A DNA stretch of 64,000 nt from Lamellibrachia satsuma (lineage: Eukaryota; Annelida; Polychaeta; Sabellida; Siboglinidae). The stretch spans positions 624,501 through 688,500 of the forward strand of contig BSQZ01000069.1 in NCBI GenBank assembly GCA_033239005.1. Reading direction: 5' to 3'. Shown here in pieces: positions 33,201 to 43,413 of this stretch. A model generated the notes under the pieces. It did not search any database. It saw only the letters and a program-made list of their open reading frames with translations, and was not told the DNA's origin. How positions within the stretch are numbered: the stretch's first letter is position 1; every line of letters begins with the position of its first letter. A program made the position numbers and the translations under genes.

Positions 33201-36200
33201 TTGAATGTTTGGAAAAATAAACCGGGTTTGACAGTCTGCTGACCTATTATATTGTATTGTGTACAGGAAGAAAGCTAATATTAAACCGGGTTTGACAGTC
33301 TGCTGACCTATTATATTGTATTGTGTACAGGAAGAAAGCTAATATTAAAAAACTGCAGTGCACTGCACAATGTTTACTGCTAAGTAAGATGAGAAGACGT
33401 TGTGTCTGTATGATGTGCTGTGGACTAGAAATTAATAACTAATTATTTTGTAGTGTAAACATTTATATATTTATACTTTAATAAGGTGACTCACATGCAA
33501 ACTACATCTCTTAATAGGAGTCTCCCTGACCTTACTGTGTATTTTGTAAAATACTTTAATATTTCAAATCTGGTCAAATAAATTGAGCCTTATTCGACAC
33601 GAGTCTATGCTTACGCTTCATGCACAAACATGTACCGTCAATTTTCTGAAAATCAGATGTATGCTAATTTAGTCATTATTTTGTCAATATGTTGAAAATT
33701 CATTAAAACCTGAAGATATTATGTACCGTTTGTCTGTGAATACATTTATATATGTCATTCATAGTATTTAAATATTATGTTCATGGGAAAGTCAATGAAA
33801 GGCATGAATGTGACACTATCTCAAAACCAAGCCATATCATTCATCTACCAGTTCTACCCTAGACAAGGAAGTAGATTAGTGACCAATTTGTGACACACAG
33901 GCAGTTGTGTCTATTTCGTAGTGGTAACTTACTAAAACATATCCACCAAAACTAAGTAGGTCAACATGTATTAGTTTAACTTATATACTGACTGTACATT
34001 TTATATCCTGAATGTGTTGAATACTGGTGCAGTGACTCAATGGTTTGGTGCTCCATGCACACCTCATGACCACCAGGAACTGGATTCAAACACACAACGG
34101 CGGCCAACCCCAGACACTTTGTTTCAATAAAAACATGTCTTTTAGACGCCCATGCCATCCAAAACAGGTTCAGATGTCCAAAACCCAACCATGGTTGAAC
34201 CAACTCTGAATATTACTCCACAATTTAAAACAGGCAACTTTGCATTTATTGTGAAGGGCGTGGTGTCAACACGTCACGAAACATTCATGACAGTAACACT
34301 ACACCGGAGGTGTGACACTAGATGAGCTATGGACATATGAAAGACAATACAACAATGAGCATCAGTAAATTAAACACAAACATCAGACCAGGCGCGGCTC
34401 TCAGCTCATACAGTGTATGTCATTAGTGATGCTGTATGTCATTTTGTATTTCATTAGTGATGTTGCTGAAGATGTTTGACTAACCCTGCTTTCAACTTGT
34501 ATTTGTGTAATTTACTTATTTAGCATGCAATATCAATCATTCCCCTAAATGGCTTGTTAATCAGTTAATGTTAAGTCTGATTCCAGGAATCAGTGAATGA
34601 GTTGAGAATGTGTTGACATGACACAGCTGATGTGATATAACACAGCTGATGTGACGTGTCAGAAAGTGCGACTTACCTACCTATCCCCCCCCCCATAAGG
34701 CAACTTAGTAACTTCCTCATTTCGTGCGATCTCTGGCTGCATTCTCTTCCATCTTCTAAGAACACCATTTTTATTTTGGTTTTTCCTTTCATCTTTAATC
34801 AGGCCCTTAGCCAGAAATAGAATTTTGTCAGTCTTGTACATTCTAGAAAACCTTAATCGCAAACGGCTTCCATGGAAGCCTTCGCATCAACGCAGTCATT
34901 ATTGGCCCAAGTGGGTTTTTTTCAATGGCAAGCCATTGCTGGCTGATATGACAGCTATTATTGGCCCACTTTATTTTTGTACTGGTAAGTGAATGCAAGT
35001 TGAACAAATGACAACCATCATTGGCCGAATCAGTTTTTTTCGACGGCAGTCCAAGTCCGGTTTAATCATTATTGGCCCAATTGAGTCTTACAGCTGTGCA
35101 GCGAGGTTGGCGTTATCACCTGCACAGTAATAATAATAAAAGAATAGTGTAGGCCCTACTACTGGCAGCAGTGGGACATAGTACAAATCCACGTTTCTGA
35201 TAGGGCTGAACGCAACTGTTTTTATTAGTTCTAATAAAAAAAATTATTTTGGGGCCAATTTATGGTTATTTGTTGCTGAATAAGAGATAGGCACCATCAT
35301 TTGAAAAAAATTACTAAATTTTCACAATTCTTCAATCATTTCTTAAAAAGTACTTTCTTCATATTATAGTAAGTACTTATATAGTCCAAGGCTACTGGCT
35401 ACATGTTTACCCTCTGTGTGGGATTTTTTACTTCCCTGGCAATTACCCGGTAGAAGACACCAACAGCTTTTACTATCTCTTCCAAAAGACAAGCAAAATT
35501 GCCCAAGTTTTAAAACTCAAACACTGGTCAACTTGACCAACAGTTCGGCATCCTACTGGCAAATCACTGTGCCACATAGAGCCAGCCTACCCCACTTCAC
35601 ATTTAAGACATTCTAACCCAAACTCTGGCATGTAAACGTACCAGATCCATACATACATAACACAGTCAGACGTTGACATTAAATGTCCCTCCTCAATTCG
35701 ATTTGTTTTGCTAGTCTTATTTCAAATTCATTTTGTGAAATATAAAACTTACCTAGTATCCATTGCAAGTTTGCAATATGTTAACTCATTTGTGCAATGC
35801 CAATGCAGGTCCTATACAAGCCTGTGTAAATTTAGCTAATTCTTCCAAAACTACTGATTAGTTAGGGCAGGAATGAAAGGATCCTGGATGGTTTGGCCCA
35901 TGGTGGATTTTGCCCATGCCGACAGATGGTTCGGCCCTGTCGTTTTGGCCCATGCAGAACAATGGCCCACTTCACTGAAACCATGTTGCTACTGAATTCA
36001 GCTACAATCGATTTAGCCCACTCTAGTAGAGGAATTCGAAGAATAGTCGTTTTGGCACACGGCCTGATTCAATAAATAAGGAAATTATGATTGCACACAG
36101 AAAAGCTAAAAAAGTACGTTCTTATATAACACTGTATCCAGTCCTCAGAACTGTTCAAAGCACTTTACACTTCACCCCCTGACAGACCTGTTCATTCCAA

Positions 36201-38046
36201 TGCCATTTCAGCTTCTCTGGGAAGCTTTCAGCCATGCTACAATTACTGTGCGAAAACTTCGTTCAAATAGCCACCTCTGTCTGTAGCTAGGTACTCATTT
36301 ATGCAGCTAAGTGAACTTGGCTTTGGGGAAGCTTTGAAATGGTAGCAAGAGGATTTGAACCCGATTGAGAGTCTAACATTCTAACCGCTATGTTACCGTG
36401 CCCCAGAAACATACACACAAGCTTACTTAACAATAACATATAATTATTATTATAGAGCAACACCAATAAGAGACATTAGAGGTAGATACTGGTGTAAGAC
36501 AGGGTGCATCCTATCAACATTAATTTTTATCATGGTGATAGGCTGGATAATGAGAGAGACTGTTAAACAGGGCCAAAATGGTATCCAGTGGACATTCACC
36601 AAACAGTGGATGATCTAGATTTTGCAAACGACATCTGCCTACTATCACATACACACAAACAAATACAAAAGAGGTCCAGCAAATTGATGCCGGAAGCAGA
36701 AAAGACAGAAAGAAATAAACATACAGAAAACAAAACTACTAAAGGTGAACAGTATACAACAAGCTAAGGAAAGGATAGAGAGGAGGACAACAAATTCACC
36801 TATCCAGGAAGTGTAGAGTCAGACAAAGGAGGAACAGATGAAGATGTCAAAAACAGGACTGGAAAGGCCAGGAATGCATTCAGCATTTTAAAGACAGTGT
36901 GGCACACATCATCTTTCTCAACACGAAACAAGATCAAAATCTTCAACACCAACTTGAAAAGTATACTGCTATATGGCTCTGAGACACGGAGAGCAACCAA
37001 GACAACGACCCGAATGCTACAAACATTCATTAACAAATGTCTGAGATACATGCTGAAAACCAAATGGCAAGATAAAACCACAAACAAAGAAATCTGGAGT
37101 AGGACAAACCAACACAGCAGTAGGAGTGATATTGCAAGAAGAAAATGGACATGGATAGGACACATCCTCCGAAAACAAACCAACAATGTCACGAGACAGG
37201 CCTTAGACTGGAATCCACAAGGAGAAACAAAAACAGGCTGACCCAAAATTACTTGGAGGAGATCAATAGCCGAGGAAGTAAAGAAACATGGAACCACCAC
37301 CACATGGAAAGAAATTAAGAAAGCGACAAATAACAGAGTATGTTGGAAAAGAGTGGTTTCAGCCTTACGCTCTCTACCTTGAGCAAAGAGGACTAAGAGG
37401 AATACCAATGAAATTAAATTCCAGCCTATCGTCAAGTTTTAAACTCATTTCATTTGTATATGTTTAATAAAAAACTATTTAATTCTTAACGCAAATTTGT
37501 ATGTTTTTCAAGATCACCTATAATTAATCAATTACAATAATTTAGTGTATATAACAGTAAAAAATAGGGAATGTAGAAAGGTCCACGGAGCCCATTTTTC
37601 AGTTATGACACCCAAGTCGCAAACAGTAGCAAGTCACTCTAATTAGTAAAAACAACTAACGTAATAAAGTTCAAAGAGCCCATTTCCCAAACACTGGGTA
37701 CCGCAAATACTTTGTGAAACTTGACCCTGGTCACAAAGTAAGATTCATTACTAGTACAACGTAAAATGAGTAAAGGCAATTTACACCTTTGTTTGACTTT
37801 GTAACTGAATGCTGGATTTCAAACGTTGGCTTAGGTCTACTAGGCTAGAAAAAACGATACGAGTAACAGAGTAAGACTAAGTCTAAGAACAGAGTCAGAG
37901 ACAAGTCGGTTGACAGAACGAGTGAACGCGTAGATACGAAATTAGAAGAGGATCTGCGTAAGTGTTGGACTCACCTTTTCTAAAATCGGAATAAGAATAA
38001 CGGGCAGCGCCATGGAAGCGAACAGAGACTCGTCGCCCATGGTCAT
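24178..38046 (-). CDS. PDCD10: PDCD10 / CCM3, complete coding region
   Basis: Seven minus-strand exons (38046-37975, 30298-30245, 28486-28360, 27226-27100, 26559-26484, 26147-26065, 24259-24178) total 621 bases: 206 residues plus TGA. All junctions are GT-AG and phases run 0, 0, 1, 2, 0, 2 without break; human PDCD10 has 212 residues. Recognised by [40 protein letters not shown] and [17 protein letters not shown]. The N-terminal half is the dimerisation domain that pairs with GCKIII kinases; the C-terminal half is the FAT-homology domain that binds CCM2 and paxillin LD motifs. Lysines equivalent to human K132, K139, K172 and K179 are kept (127, 134, 166, 173). Role known from the family: scaffold of STRIPAK and the CCM complex, Golgi and junction signalling. 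Start chosen at the first in-frame ATG (38046); a second ATG two codons on has a better context. Confidence 0.95.
24468..25650. repeat. 35-bp satellite, about 34 copies
   Basis: Unit CTGACCACACAGGGAGTAAC + TGAGTAAGTAAGAAC with A/G, T/A and 4-bp deletion variants. It fills two thirds of PDCD10 intron 6. On the transcribed (minus) strand each unit reads GTTCTTACTTACTCAG, a pyrimidine-rich, acceptor-like sequence, and also ends in GGTCAG. The array stops 208 bp before exon 7. Confidence 0.97.
25660..26030. repeat. TTACAATT-rich remnant
   Basis: Contains many AATTGTAATT/TTGTAACT motifs and ends TAATTGGACCCCGC, similar to the right end of the hAT-like MITEs. Probably a decayed relative; the left end is not identifiable. 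Confidence 0.3.
26065..26147 (-). CDS. PDCD10: PDCD10 exon 6
   Basis: Minus-strand acceptor GATGATTGCAG, donor AATGT|GTAAGT at 26064. Encodes [20 protein letters not shown] and KDFFKEN, two bases into the next codon. Best conserved exon (human KKEFVKYSKSFSDTLK). Confidence 0.95.
26185..26229. repeat. (CA)n/(CGCA)n microsatellite
   Basis: CA and CGCA dinucleotide/tetranucleotide run about 40 bp upstream (in gene sense) of the exon 6 acceptor. Confidence 0.9.
26484..26559 (-). CDS. PDCD10: PDCD10 exon 5
   Basis: Minus-strand acceptor GTTGTTTCAG, donor ACAG|GTGAGG at 26483. 76 bases, phase 2 to 0. Encodes (K)[19 protein letters not shown] and MSSSKQ; DIASAIK is identical to human. Confidence 0.95.
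26615..26722 (-). repeat. Dispersed repeat, copy 2
   Basis: Reverse complement resembles 18140-18290 (AGTGCCAACCCTGAGT, GTAACAGAAATCTGTAAGACC, GAACCCATGTA). Lies in PDCD10 intron 4. Confidence 0.6.
27100..27226 (-). CDS. PDCD10: PDCD10 exon 4
   Basis: Minus-strand acceptor GTTGGTTGCAG, donor ATAAA|GTATGT at 27099. 127 bases, phase 1 to 2. Encodes [20 protein letters not shown] and [20 protein letters not shown]; human has [20 protein letters not shown] and SKIPDEINDRVRFLQT. Confidence 0.95.
27252..27492. repeat. 80-bp tandem repeat, 3 copies
   Basis: Units start at 27252, 27332 and 27412 with CATAGTTGCTACAG and contain GTGATGTACACTGTCCTGTG. The array begins only about 25 bases upstream (gene sense) of the PDCD10 exon 4 acceptor, where a branch point would be expected. 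Confidence 0.93.
28360..28486 (-). CDS. PDCD10: PDCD10 exon 3
   Basis: Minus-strand acceptor GTACCCTCATAG, donor GGCAG|GTGAGC at 28359. 127 bases, phase 0 to 1. Encodes [20 protein letters not shown] and [17 protein letters not shown]; human [34 protein letters not shown]. Confidence 0.93.
28490..28800. repeat. TTACAATT-rich intronic remnant
   Basis: Dense AATTGTAATT, CAATTACAA motifs like those inside the hAT-like MITEs of the window. No clear termini were found. Confidence 0.25.
28963..29395. repeat. 61-bp minisatellite, 7 copies
   Basis: Units start at 28963, 29027, 29088, 29149, 29210, 29271 and 29333 with CTCCCTGGAGCATAACCCG and contain CACTATAAGATG and CTATCTAGATGTGATAATA. In PDCD10 intron 2. 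Confidence 0.95.
30003..30092. repeat. 46-bp duplication
   Basis: Two copies of a segment with GTACAACTTGAGGTGTACAG and CAATGTACAGCCTGAGG, itself made of two related half-units. Confidence 0.75.
30245..30298 (-). CDS. PDCD10: PDCD10 exon 2
   Basis: Minus-strand acceptor TTCTGCTGTAG, donor AAAG|GTACAT at 30244. 54 bases, 18 codons [18 protein letters not shown], aligned with human LERVNLSAAQTLRAAFIK. Too short for length-based gene finding. Confidence 0.93.
30320..31640. other. PDCD10 intron 1, nothing recognised
   Basis: No repeat family or exon identified. Short open frames on both strands resemble nothing known. Confidence 0.35.
31657..32427. mobile_element. hAT-type MITE with 8-bp duplication
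   Basis: Begins CAGGTTTGAAAAAAATCATG and ends, read from the other strand, CAGGGTTGTTTGATTTAAAT followed by CATGATTTAAA. Exactly 8 bases, ATTCAAAC, are repeated on either side (31649-31656 and 32428-32435), the hAT target-duplication length. 771 bp; no transposase recognised. Inserted in PDCD10 intron 1. Confidence 0.85.
32460..32552 (-). repeat. Dispersed repeat copy (GATTTAGCC family)
   Basis: Reverse complement reads CCTCCTCAAGTGATTTAGCC, CAAATCACATTTG, AAGTGTGTGAATAGTTTAAC. Same family as 9195-9290. Confidence 0.6.
33220..33347. repeat. 64-bp perfect direct duplication
   Basis: Two adjacent copies beginning AACCGGGTTTGACAGTCTGC and including TTGTGTACAGGAAGAAAGC, with no difference noticed. 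Confidence 0.93.
33350..34025. other. PDCD10 intron 1, nothing recognised
   Basis: AT-rich sequence without identifiable features. Confidence 0.35.
34030..34110 (+). mobile_element. tRNA-like SINE head
   Basis: Has the order of a tRNA: A-box-like TGACTCAATGG, a short stem-loop region, then B-box-like GGATTCAAACAC about 40 bases on. Both boxes carry substitutions. Probably the 5' end of a tRNA-derived SINE. Confidence 0.45.
34890..35090. repeat. Degenerate repeat with ATTATTGGCCCA
   Basis: CATTATTGGCCCA or close variants occur four times, 35-75 bases apart, each followed by a T-rich stretch. ATTGG is the reverse of the CCAAT box, so a cluster of four is noted, but its position in intron 1 gives no support for a promoter. 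Confidence 0.5.
35110..36100. other. PDCD10 intron 1, low-complexity pieces
   Basis: Includes a fragment of the dispersed family (35700-35840) and imperfect repeats of TTTGGCCCATG near 35890-35970. No gene. Confidence 0.35.
36108..36406 (-). mobile_element. tRNA-derived SINE
   Basis: On the minus strand: TAACATAGCGG (A-box-like), then GGGTTCAAATCC (B box), a body containing TGTAGCATGGCTGAAAGCTT, and a 3' part AAAGTGCTTTGAACAGTTC, GGACTGGATACAGTG. The body and 3' part match 57603-57868. Both copies have diverged considerably. Confidence 0.75.
36460..37370 (+). mobile_element. LINE reverse-transcriptase fragment
   Basis: Plus-strand translation gives [14 protein letters not shown], then [18 protein letters not shown], where the catalytic FADD is altered to FAND, then [20 protein letters not shown] and [35 protein letters not shown]. 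These are reverse-transcriptase motifs and the C-terminal signature of a non-LTR element different from LINE-A and LINE-B. Frameshifts and stops show it is dead. A 211-codon open frame on the minus strand is its shadow. Confidence 0.85.
37975..38046 (-). CDS. PDCD10: PDCD10 exon 1 (first coding)
   Basis: Minus-strand ATG at 38046, 24 codons: [20 protein letters not shown] then ILEK, donor AAAAG|GTGAGT at 37974. Matches human SMPLYAVMYPVFNE, and joins in phase 0 to LEQHDL. 5' UTR and promoter should lie at 38047 upward; this stretch is richer in CpG than the introns. Confidence 0.9.
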
Positions 38047-38400
38047 TATGGCAAATAGCGACAGTCAAAGCGATACTTCAAACAGGAAGTCACTGCTGGC
38101 GGAGTCGCCCAGTGCGGAGGTCCACTCAGTCACCAGGAACGCTCAACACTCCGCGTACGGGATACGTCTAACCACACCCGCTCTTCCGATCTGGCGAAAG
38201 ACACTTAAATCTGCTGTAATTGATTCTATGATAAAACGTTTAATTTTATCCACGGATTCATACGTCCAGCCACATTTTGACAAGCAATTTTCTTTCGCAA
38301 GTGCCGAAAAACAATATGGCCGTTTGGGCGTAGTGAAGGTGAAGGTCGGTGCGGCACAAATATACCTCCAATATATCTATCAGGAGAGTTCATTCATAAA
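38047..38400 (-). promoter_or_regulatory. Presumed PDCD10 5' UTR/promoter region
   Basis: Position upstream of the PDCD10 ATG and higher CpG density (several CG in 38060-38220) suggest the transcription start is here. No TATA box or initiator was singled out. A 130-codon plus-strand open frame that covers exon 1 antisense has no protein resemblance. Confidence 0.35.
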
Positions 38401-38849
38401 ATAGGCCTATTCACCTGTCATATGAGTACGCATGTGGCTATACAATGTACACAAATAAAAGTCGTGACTCAACCAGTCATTTCCGTTTACTTGACTCAAT
38501 GAAAAAAGAGGCACAACTGCCGTACTGTTCCAAATCCAGCGAAGCAGCTCGTTTATATAAAGTAATAATAATAATAATAATACAGCATTTTTAAAAGCGC
38601 TAATTCCCACTATATGGATCAATGCACTGTACATGGTATAAAATACTATTCACGTGGTATAAAATACTATTTAACTATAAACACACATGTGTAAACGCCG
38701 AATAAATAAATAAAATTACTTTAGAAATAAATAAATAAAATAATTTAGAAAACCTTAAAATCTGGTGAGAATCATAATGAAAAATTATATATCACAAATA
38801 GTCCATCCATAGTGTCCATCGCATAATATTATTTTCATTTACATATATT

Positions 38850-39660
38850 TGAAGTGACCAATAAAAAGGTGAGTCCTTAAAGACATCCTAAACATTGTTA
38901 GCGTCTTGGAATTACGAATGTCTGCGGGCAATTAGTTCCAAAGTCGAGGCGCTGTTGTTACAAATGCAGATTCACAATGCTCTTCTTAGTCATACATTGG
39001 TGCAGTGTTGGCGCATAGTCCTTGCGTAGACGCCCATCAGGAATTCGGATATGTAAAGGTTCGGCCCAGTAAGTCGGCGCCAAACCATTGACACATCGGT
39101 ATAACGCCAACACTAGCACTTTGAAATGTATTCGACTTGCTACCGGCAGCCAGTGTAAGCCCCTTAATTAAGACTGGCGTTATGTGGTCGTGCCTACTGG
39201 TGCGCGTACTTAGTCTAGCAGCATTGTTCTGTACTCGTTGCAGTCGAAGTATCTGTGATGCCGGAAGGTTAACCGAGCGAATTACAGTACTCCAGGCGAG
39301 AGGTCACAATTGCGTTTATAGCACATTTGGTGGCTTCTGTTGTGAGATAGTGACGCATTGTTGATAGACTGTATACATTTTATAATTATCATCTATATAT
39401 AGATGATAATTACAAGCAGCACATACACCTGTCACATGATGTGTCATCGTCAGATGTTGATCCATATGACCTCCCAAATTTCGTACGCAGTCTACTGGTG
39501 AAATTATGTCAGCTCCAATAGTCATAGAGCAAACTCCATATAACTTGAGATGATGTTTTGATTTTAAAATAATCATCTCAGTTTTGTCATCATTTAACTT
39601 TAGCATACGAAGAGTCATCCATTGTCTAACTTCCCTAATACAGTCTGTGAGTTGCCTCAC
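38850..39660 (-). mobile_element. LINE-B, CR1/L2-like 3' half
   Basis: Minus-strand translation: CIREVRQWMTLRMLKLNDDK (TEMIILKSKHH), then HITPVLIKGLHWLPVAS, GLAPTYWAEPLHI, and finally LPADIRNSKTLTMFRM (SLRTHLF) before the tail. This order is typical of CR1/L2-clade reverse transcriptases. Frameshifts and a 30-bp palindromic insertion (39383-39412) break it. Confidence 0.85.
39383..39412. repeat. 30-bp perfect palindrome
   Basis: TAATTATCATCTATA followed by its exact reverse complement. It interrupts the reading frame of LINE-B right after CNYHLY. Confidence 0.9.
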
Positions 39661-39699
39661 TGTTTCTGCTTAGTCGCCCGGCACAGTAGACGATAAGTG

Positions 39700-39880
39700 T
39701 AAGCGGGAGCGGTGGTCTAATGGTCGAGAGGACGGCGGTTCGATTCCACCTCCGTCGTTTCGAAGCTTGGGCAAATTCGTTCAGTACCCCACTTTGCCCG
39801 TGTCTTTCGGAAGAGACACTAAAATCCGTTGGTCCAAACTCCTGCATTAGCTCAAAATTGGACTGTTTGGAGTATTGAGA
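39700..39880 (+). mobile_element. tRNA-derived SINE, short head
   Basis: TGGTCTAATGG (39713-39723) is a perfect RNA polymerase III A box and GGTTCGATTCC (39737-39747) a perfect B box, but only 13 bases separate them. A tRNA gene has about 30 or more, so the anticodon arm is lost and this is a SINE, not a tRNA. The body runs on with CCCACTTTGCCCGTGTCTTT. Confidence 0.7.
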
Positions 39881-39924
39881 CATGAGTGAGTGTAAATTTA
39901 ACATCCCAAACAACAAATTCCAGA

Positions 39925-41760
39925 TGGCAAGTGGACAAGGAATGAATTAAGCCATTGGCTTATCGAGAGTCCAACAATTTTCTCATCTAAGTGTAGCCCG
40001 CCCTTATCAAATATCTGTCAATTCTATTTTTAAACATATTCACACTACTAGCATTAACACAATCATTTGGCAGTTTGTTCCATTCATTTATCACCCTCTG
40101 TGATATGAGTAATTTATCATGTCCAACCTACACTGCTTCTTAACCAATGCTGCTTTGTGTCCTCTGGTTCTACTGCCTTCTTTAAGTTTGAAGAACATAT
40201 TCCTATCAACATCCTCATAACCATTCACTATTTTAAACACATCTATTTGGTCTCCTCTTAGTCTCCTGGTCATTAGTGTTGTCAAACCACATTGTAATAA
40301 GCGACTTTTGTAACTAAGGTCTCTCAACTCTGGAATCATTTTAGTTGCTCTTCGTTGTATTCTCTCTAGTTTGTCTGTGTCCTTTTTACGATATAGCCTC
40401 CATGCTTGAATACAATATTCCAAATGTGGTCTAACTATTGCTTTGTACAGGGATACAATTGACTGTTTCTCCTTATACATGATAGTTCTCCTAATTAGCC
40501 CTAGACTTTGATTTCCTTTCGAAGCAGCAATCCCACATTGCTCTGAAACTTTCATGTCAGCACTGAATGTTACTCCTAAGTCCTTTTTTTTGAGGTTCTA
40601 CCTAGTACAGCATCCCCCATTTTATATTCTTCGTTCATGTTTCCATGTCCTATGTGTATACATTTACACTTCCCAAAATTTAATAACATTTGCCATTTTT
40701 CTGACCAATTAACTAATTTTTCTAGATCATCCTGTAAACTTTGTTTATCTGTATTCATTAGTAACGTTTCTGAATACTTTGTGTCATCTGCAAAGTTCAG
40801 TACTTTGCTAGATATGTCATCTTCCAAATCATTTATATATATTAAAAACAGTATAGGGCCTAACACTGATCCCTGTGGTACCCCACTCAAAACAGATTTT
40901 CAGTTTGAAATCTCACCATCTACTATTACTCTCTGTCTTCTGCGTGTAAGCCACTTTTCTATCCAGTTGACTGCATCATTACCTATACCATGGGCTTTTA
41001 GTTTAAGTAACAATCTTTGATGTGGCACTTTATCGAAAGCTTTCTGAAACTCTAAGTAGACAACATCCACAGGTGACCCGTCATCTACCCACTTTGTAAT
41101 TTCTTCAAAAAAACAAGAAATTGGTTAGACATGACCTTGCTTTTAGGAACCCATGTTGAGATGTATTTATTAAATTATGTTTTACAAGAAATTCCACCAT
41201 GTGGTCTCTAATTAATGTTTCGAGTAATTTACATATAACTGACTGGTCTGTAATTTTTTGGCTTGTTCTTCGATCCCTTCTTAAATAGCGGCGTAATGTT
41301 TGCCTCTTTCCATTCTGAAGGAACTATTCCTTCTTCTAGTGACAAGTTAAAATGTTTTGCAAGTGGTGTACTAATTTGGTCAACAATTTCCTTAAACAGT
41401 TTTAGTGGTATCCCATCAACTTCAGGTGATTTATTATCTTTCATCTTCTTAATTTCCTTTGCTATAATTTCAGGAGTTACAAATAACTGCCCTATATGTT
41501 CTGATTTATTGCCCTCAAATTTAGTAAATGGAACTGGAAGTGAACTGAAATACTCATTCAGGACCTCTGCCATTTGAAACCCGTCTGAAATTATGCTTCT
41601 CCTGTTGTTTTCCAGTGGTCCGAACTTATTTCGAACTTTCTGTTTACTCCTTACATAAGCATAGAAACTCTTGCTGTCATGTTTTGTATTACCTGCCAAT
41701 TTTTGTTCAGAGGTTCTTTTATAAATTAGATTTATTAATCATTTTCATTGGAGTGTAGAC
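39925..41760 (-). mobile_element. LINE-A, reverse transcriptase, best copy
   Basis: Minus strand, 5' to 3': SKSFYAYVRSKQKVRNKFGP, KEIKKMKDNKSPEVDGIPLK, PSEWKEANITPLFKKGSKNK and PKNYRPVS, then FQKAFDKVPHQ, SGVPQGSVLGPILFLIYIND, LNFADDTK (catalytic FADD intact), then PHLEYCIQAWRLYRKKD and RIQRRATKMIPELRDLSYKS. This is the reverse transcriptase of a Jockey/CR1-like non-LTR element. Stops and frameshifts at about 40570, 40900 and 41120-41240 kill it; the endonuclease part is missing. Family fragments occur at 12986-13205, 23130-23605, 48595-48665 and perhaps 14195-14275. Confidence 0.92.
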
Positions 41761-41769
41761 GTCTATAAA

Positions 41770-42585
41770 TAATTATATATAATCTGTGTGTAGTTTATTA
41801 TGGCACTAGGAAAGTAGATGAATATATATTTATATCACAAAAGGCATACAGTATTGATATCACGATTTAGCATTGGATGACAATGTACACATATGTTAAC
41901 ATTAACAATTAATACTGCATATATGTGCGTGCGGGCGAGCGTCCATGCGTGCTGGCGTGCGTGTATCACCTATTATGTTAATTAGGACACGTATTTGATA
42001 TGTATGGAATTAAAACATATTTTTAGGACTTGCAGTAAAATGTATACAAGACTTCGATTTTTGAACAGGTCTACGGGGCAGCCTATTTTAGGGTAGGCTT
42101 CCCCGTTTGGCAAAACCGAGCAAAATTAATACAAATGAGTTGCTTTGCATTAATTTGTAAATTATGTAAAATATTCAGCAAATGGATATATTGCTATAAC
42201 TATATATATAAACACGAGGGACACAAAAACCCTGCGTTACTGTATGTGTACCCACCTACAATCACGGTTTCTTAATTTAAAATAATAATATTTGTGTGTC
42301 CCTTCACTCTTGTAGGTCGTATTTAGCCGTATCTGTTATGAGTTGACTGCATGTGTCGGACTGGGCGGAGTACAACGCCCCAACCTGTAATCTCGCATCC
42401 AACGAGTTACACGTCCGGTTCTGTACACATATGATATCACTGTTGATGCACAGCGATCACTGGTGCGTGTTGATCTGTCGTGACGCTACAACACGTCAGC
42501 GCGCATCGAGTCTAATCAGGCATTCCAACAGCTTGTTTTCTAGATTACGTGCAGTTTACACATTGTCGACTGTGATCACGGATGC
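41770..42585. other. Intergenic, no gene
   Basis: AT-rich sequence, then a GC-richer part from 42330. A 98-codon open frame there resembles nothing known. Confidence 0.3.
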
Positions 42586-42589
42586 ATCT

Positions 42590-42722
42590 TCCGTTCGAGT
42601 ACGGGCCGAGTACATTTGCATGAGTACGAGTACATTAATGATTGATTAGTACGAGTATGAGTACGAGTACGTTGCTAAAAGCTGAGTACGAGTACGAATA
42701 CATTCCCACGAGTACGAGTACA
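42590..42722. repeat. GAGTAC-rich block 1
   Basis: Many GAGTACGAGTAC or GAGTATGAGTAC hexamer repeats. A second block lies at 44236-44366. Together they may be the ends of one element of about 1.8 kb, but a terminal inverted repeat could not be shown. Confidence 0.6.
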
Positions 42723-43181
42723 TATTTTATAAATATTAAATAATAACCTATTTTCAACTGAATATTATGAATGAATCTAATTTATATAACTCGGAAACAA
42801 TATAATATGCAATGGCAGATGATCAGATTGATTTTTATGAGGAAAACTGTAAAAAAAACCTCTTTATTTCACCTCAATTAAAGCAACCACCGGGAGGATT
42901 TGCTACCTGACAACACACTGGCTACATTTCTTTGTTTAGAATTTCTCTTACCTCTGCTGGCGTCACCGATCCCACGCAGAGTCACTGTTAGCAATTGCAA
43001 TCAAGACCGGTCAGTTAGGAATCCTTCAGATCTCAGATGAGTCCTCAGATGTTACCTACATAGTCCCAGAATACTGGACCACATGTCTTTTCTTTCAGGA
43101 AAATATTTCCGATAGTTGTAACAGAGTTTGTACAGTAGGGAAGTTCTCCATAGACCCATGCAATATAATTATGGTTTAATG

Positions 43182-43184
<3 letters not shown>

Positions 43185-43273
<89 letters not shown>
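43185..43273. repeat. (TA)n microsatellite
   Basis: About 44 uninterrupted TA dinucleotides. Confidence 0.98.
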
Positions 43274-43277
<4 letters not shown>

Positions 43278-43368
43278 TATACTTAAAGAAAAATTAATGC
43301 CTACCCCTACAAACAAATGGGAACCCCAAACATACGGTTACCTTTTACAAACCCCTCCATTTTACAAA

Positions 43369-43413
43369 CATACATACATACATACATACATACATACATA
43401 CATACATACATAC
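43369..43413. repeat. (CATA)n microsatellite
   Basis: About 11 CATA tetranucleotides. Confidence 0.97.

Noticed and set aside
34895..35090. Promoter with four inverted CCAAT boxes
   Set aside because: The ATTGG motifs are part of a degenerate repeat in the middle of PDCD10 intron 1, without start-site features.
36800..37435. 211-codon minus-strand open frame, hydrophobic, membrane-protein-like
   Set aside because: It is the antisense of a recognisable LINE reverse-transcriptase fragment on the plus strand.
38012..38404. 130-codon plus-strand open frame starting in a good context
   Set aside because: Overlaps PDCD10 exon 1 antisense, resembles no protein and has no supporting neighbours; PDCD10 on the minus strand explains the conservation.
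39713..39747. Possible tRNA gene with perfect A and B boxes
   Set aside because: Only 13 bases lie between the boxes and there is no anticodon arm or acceptor-stem pairing, so it is a SINE head.
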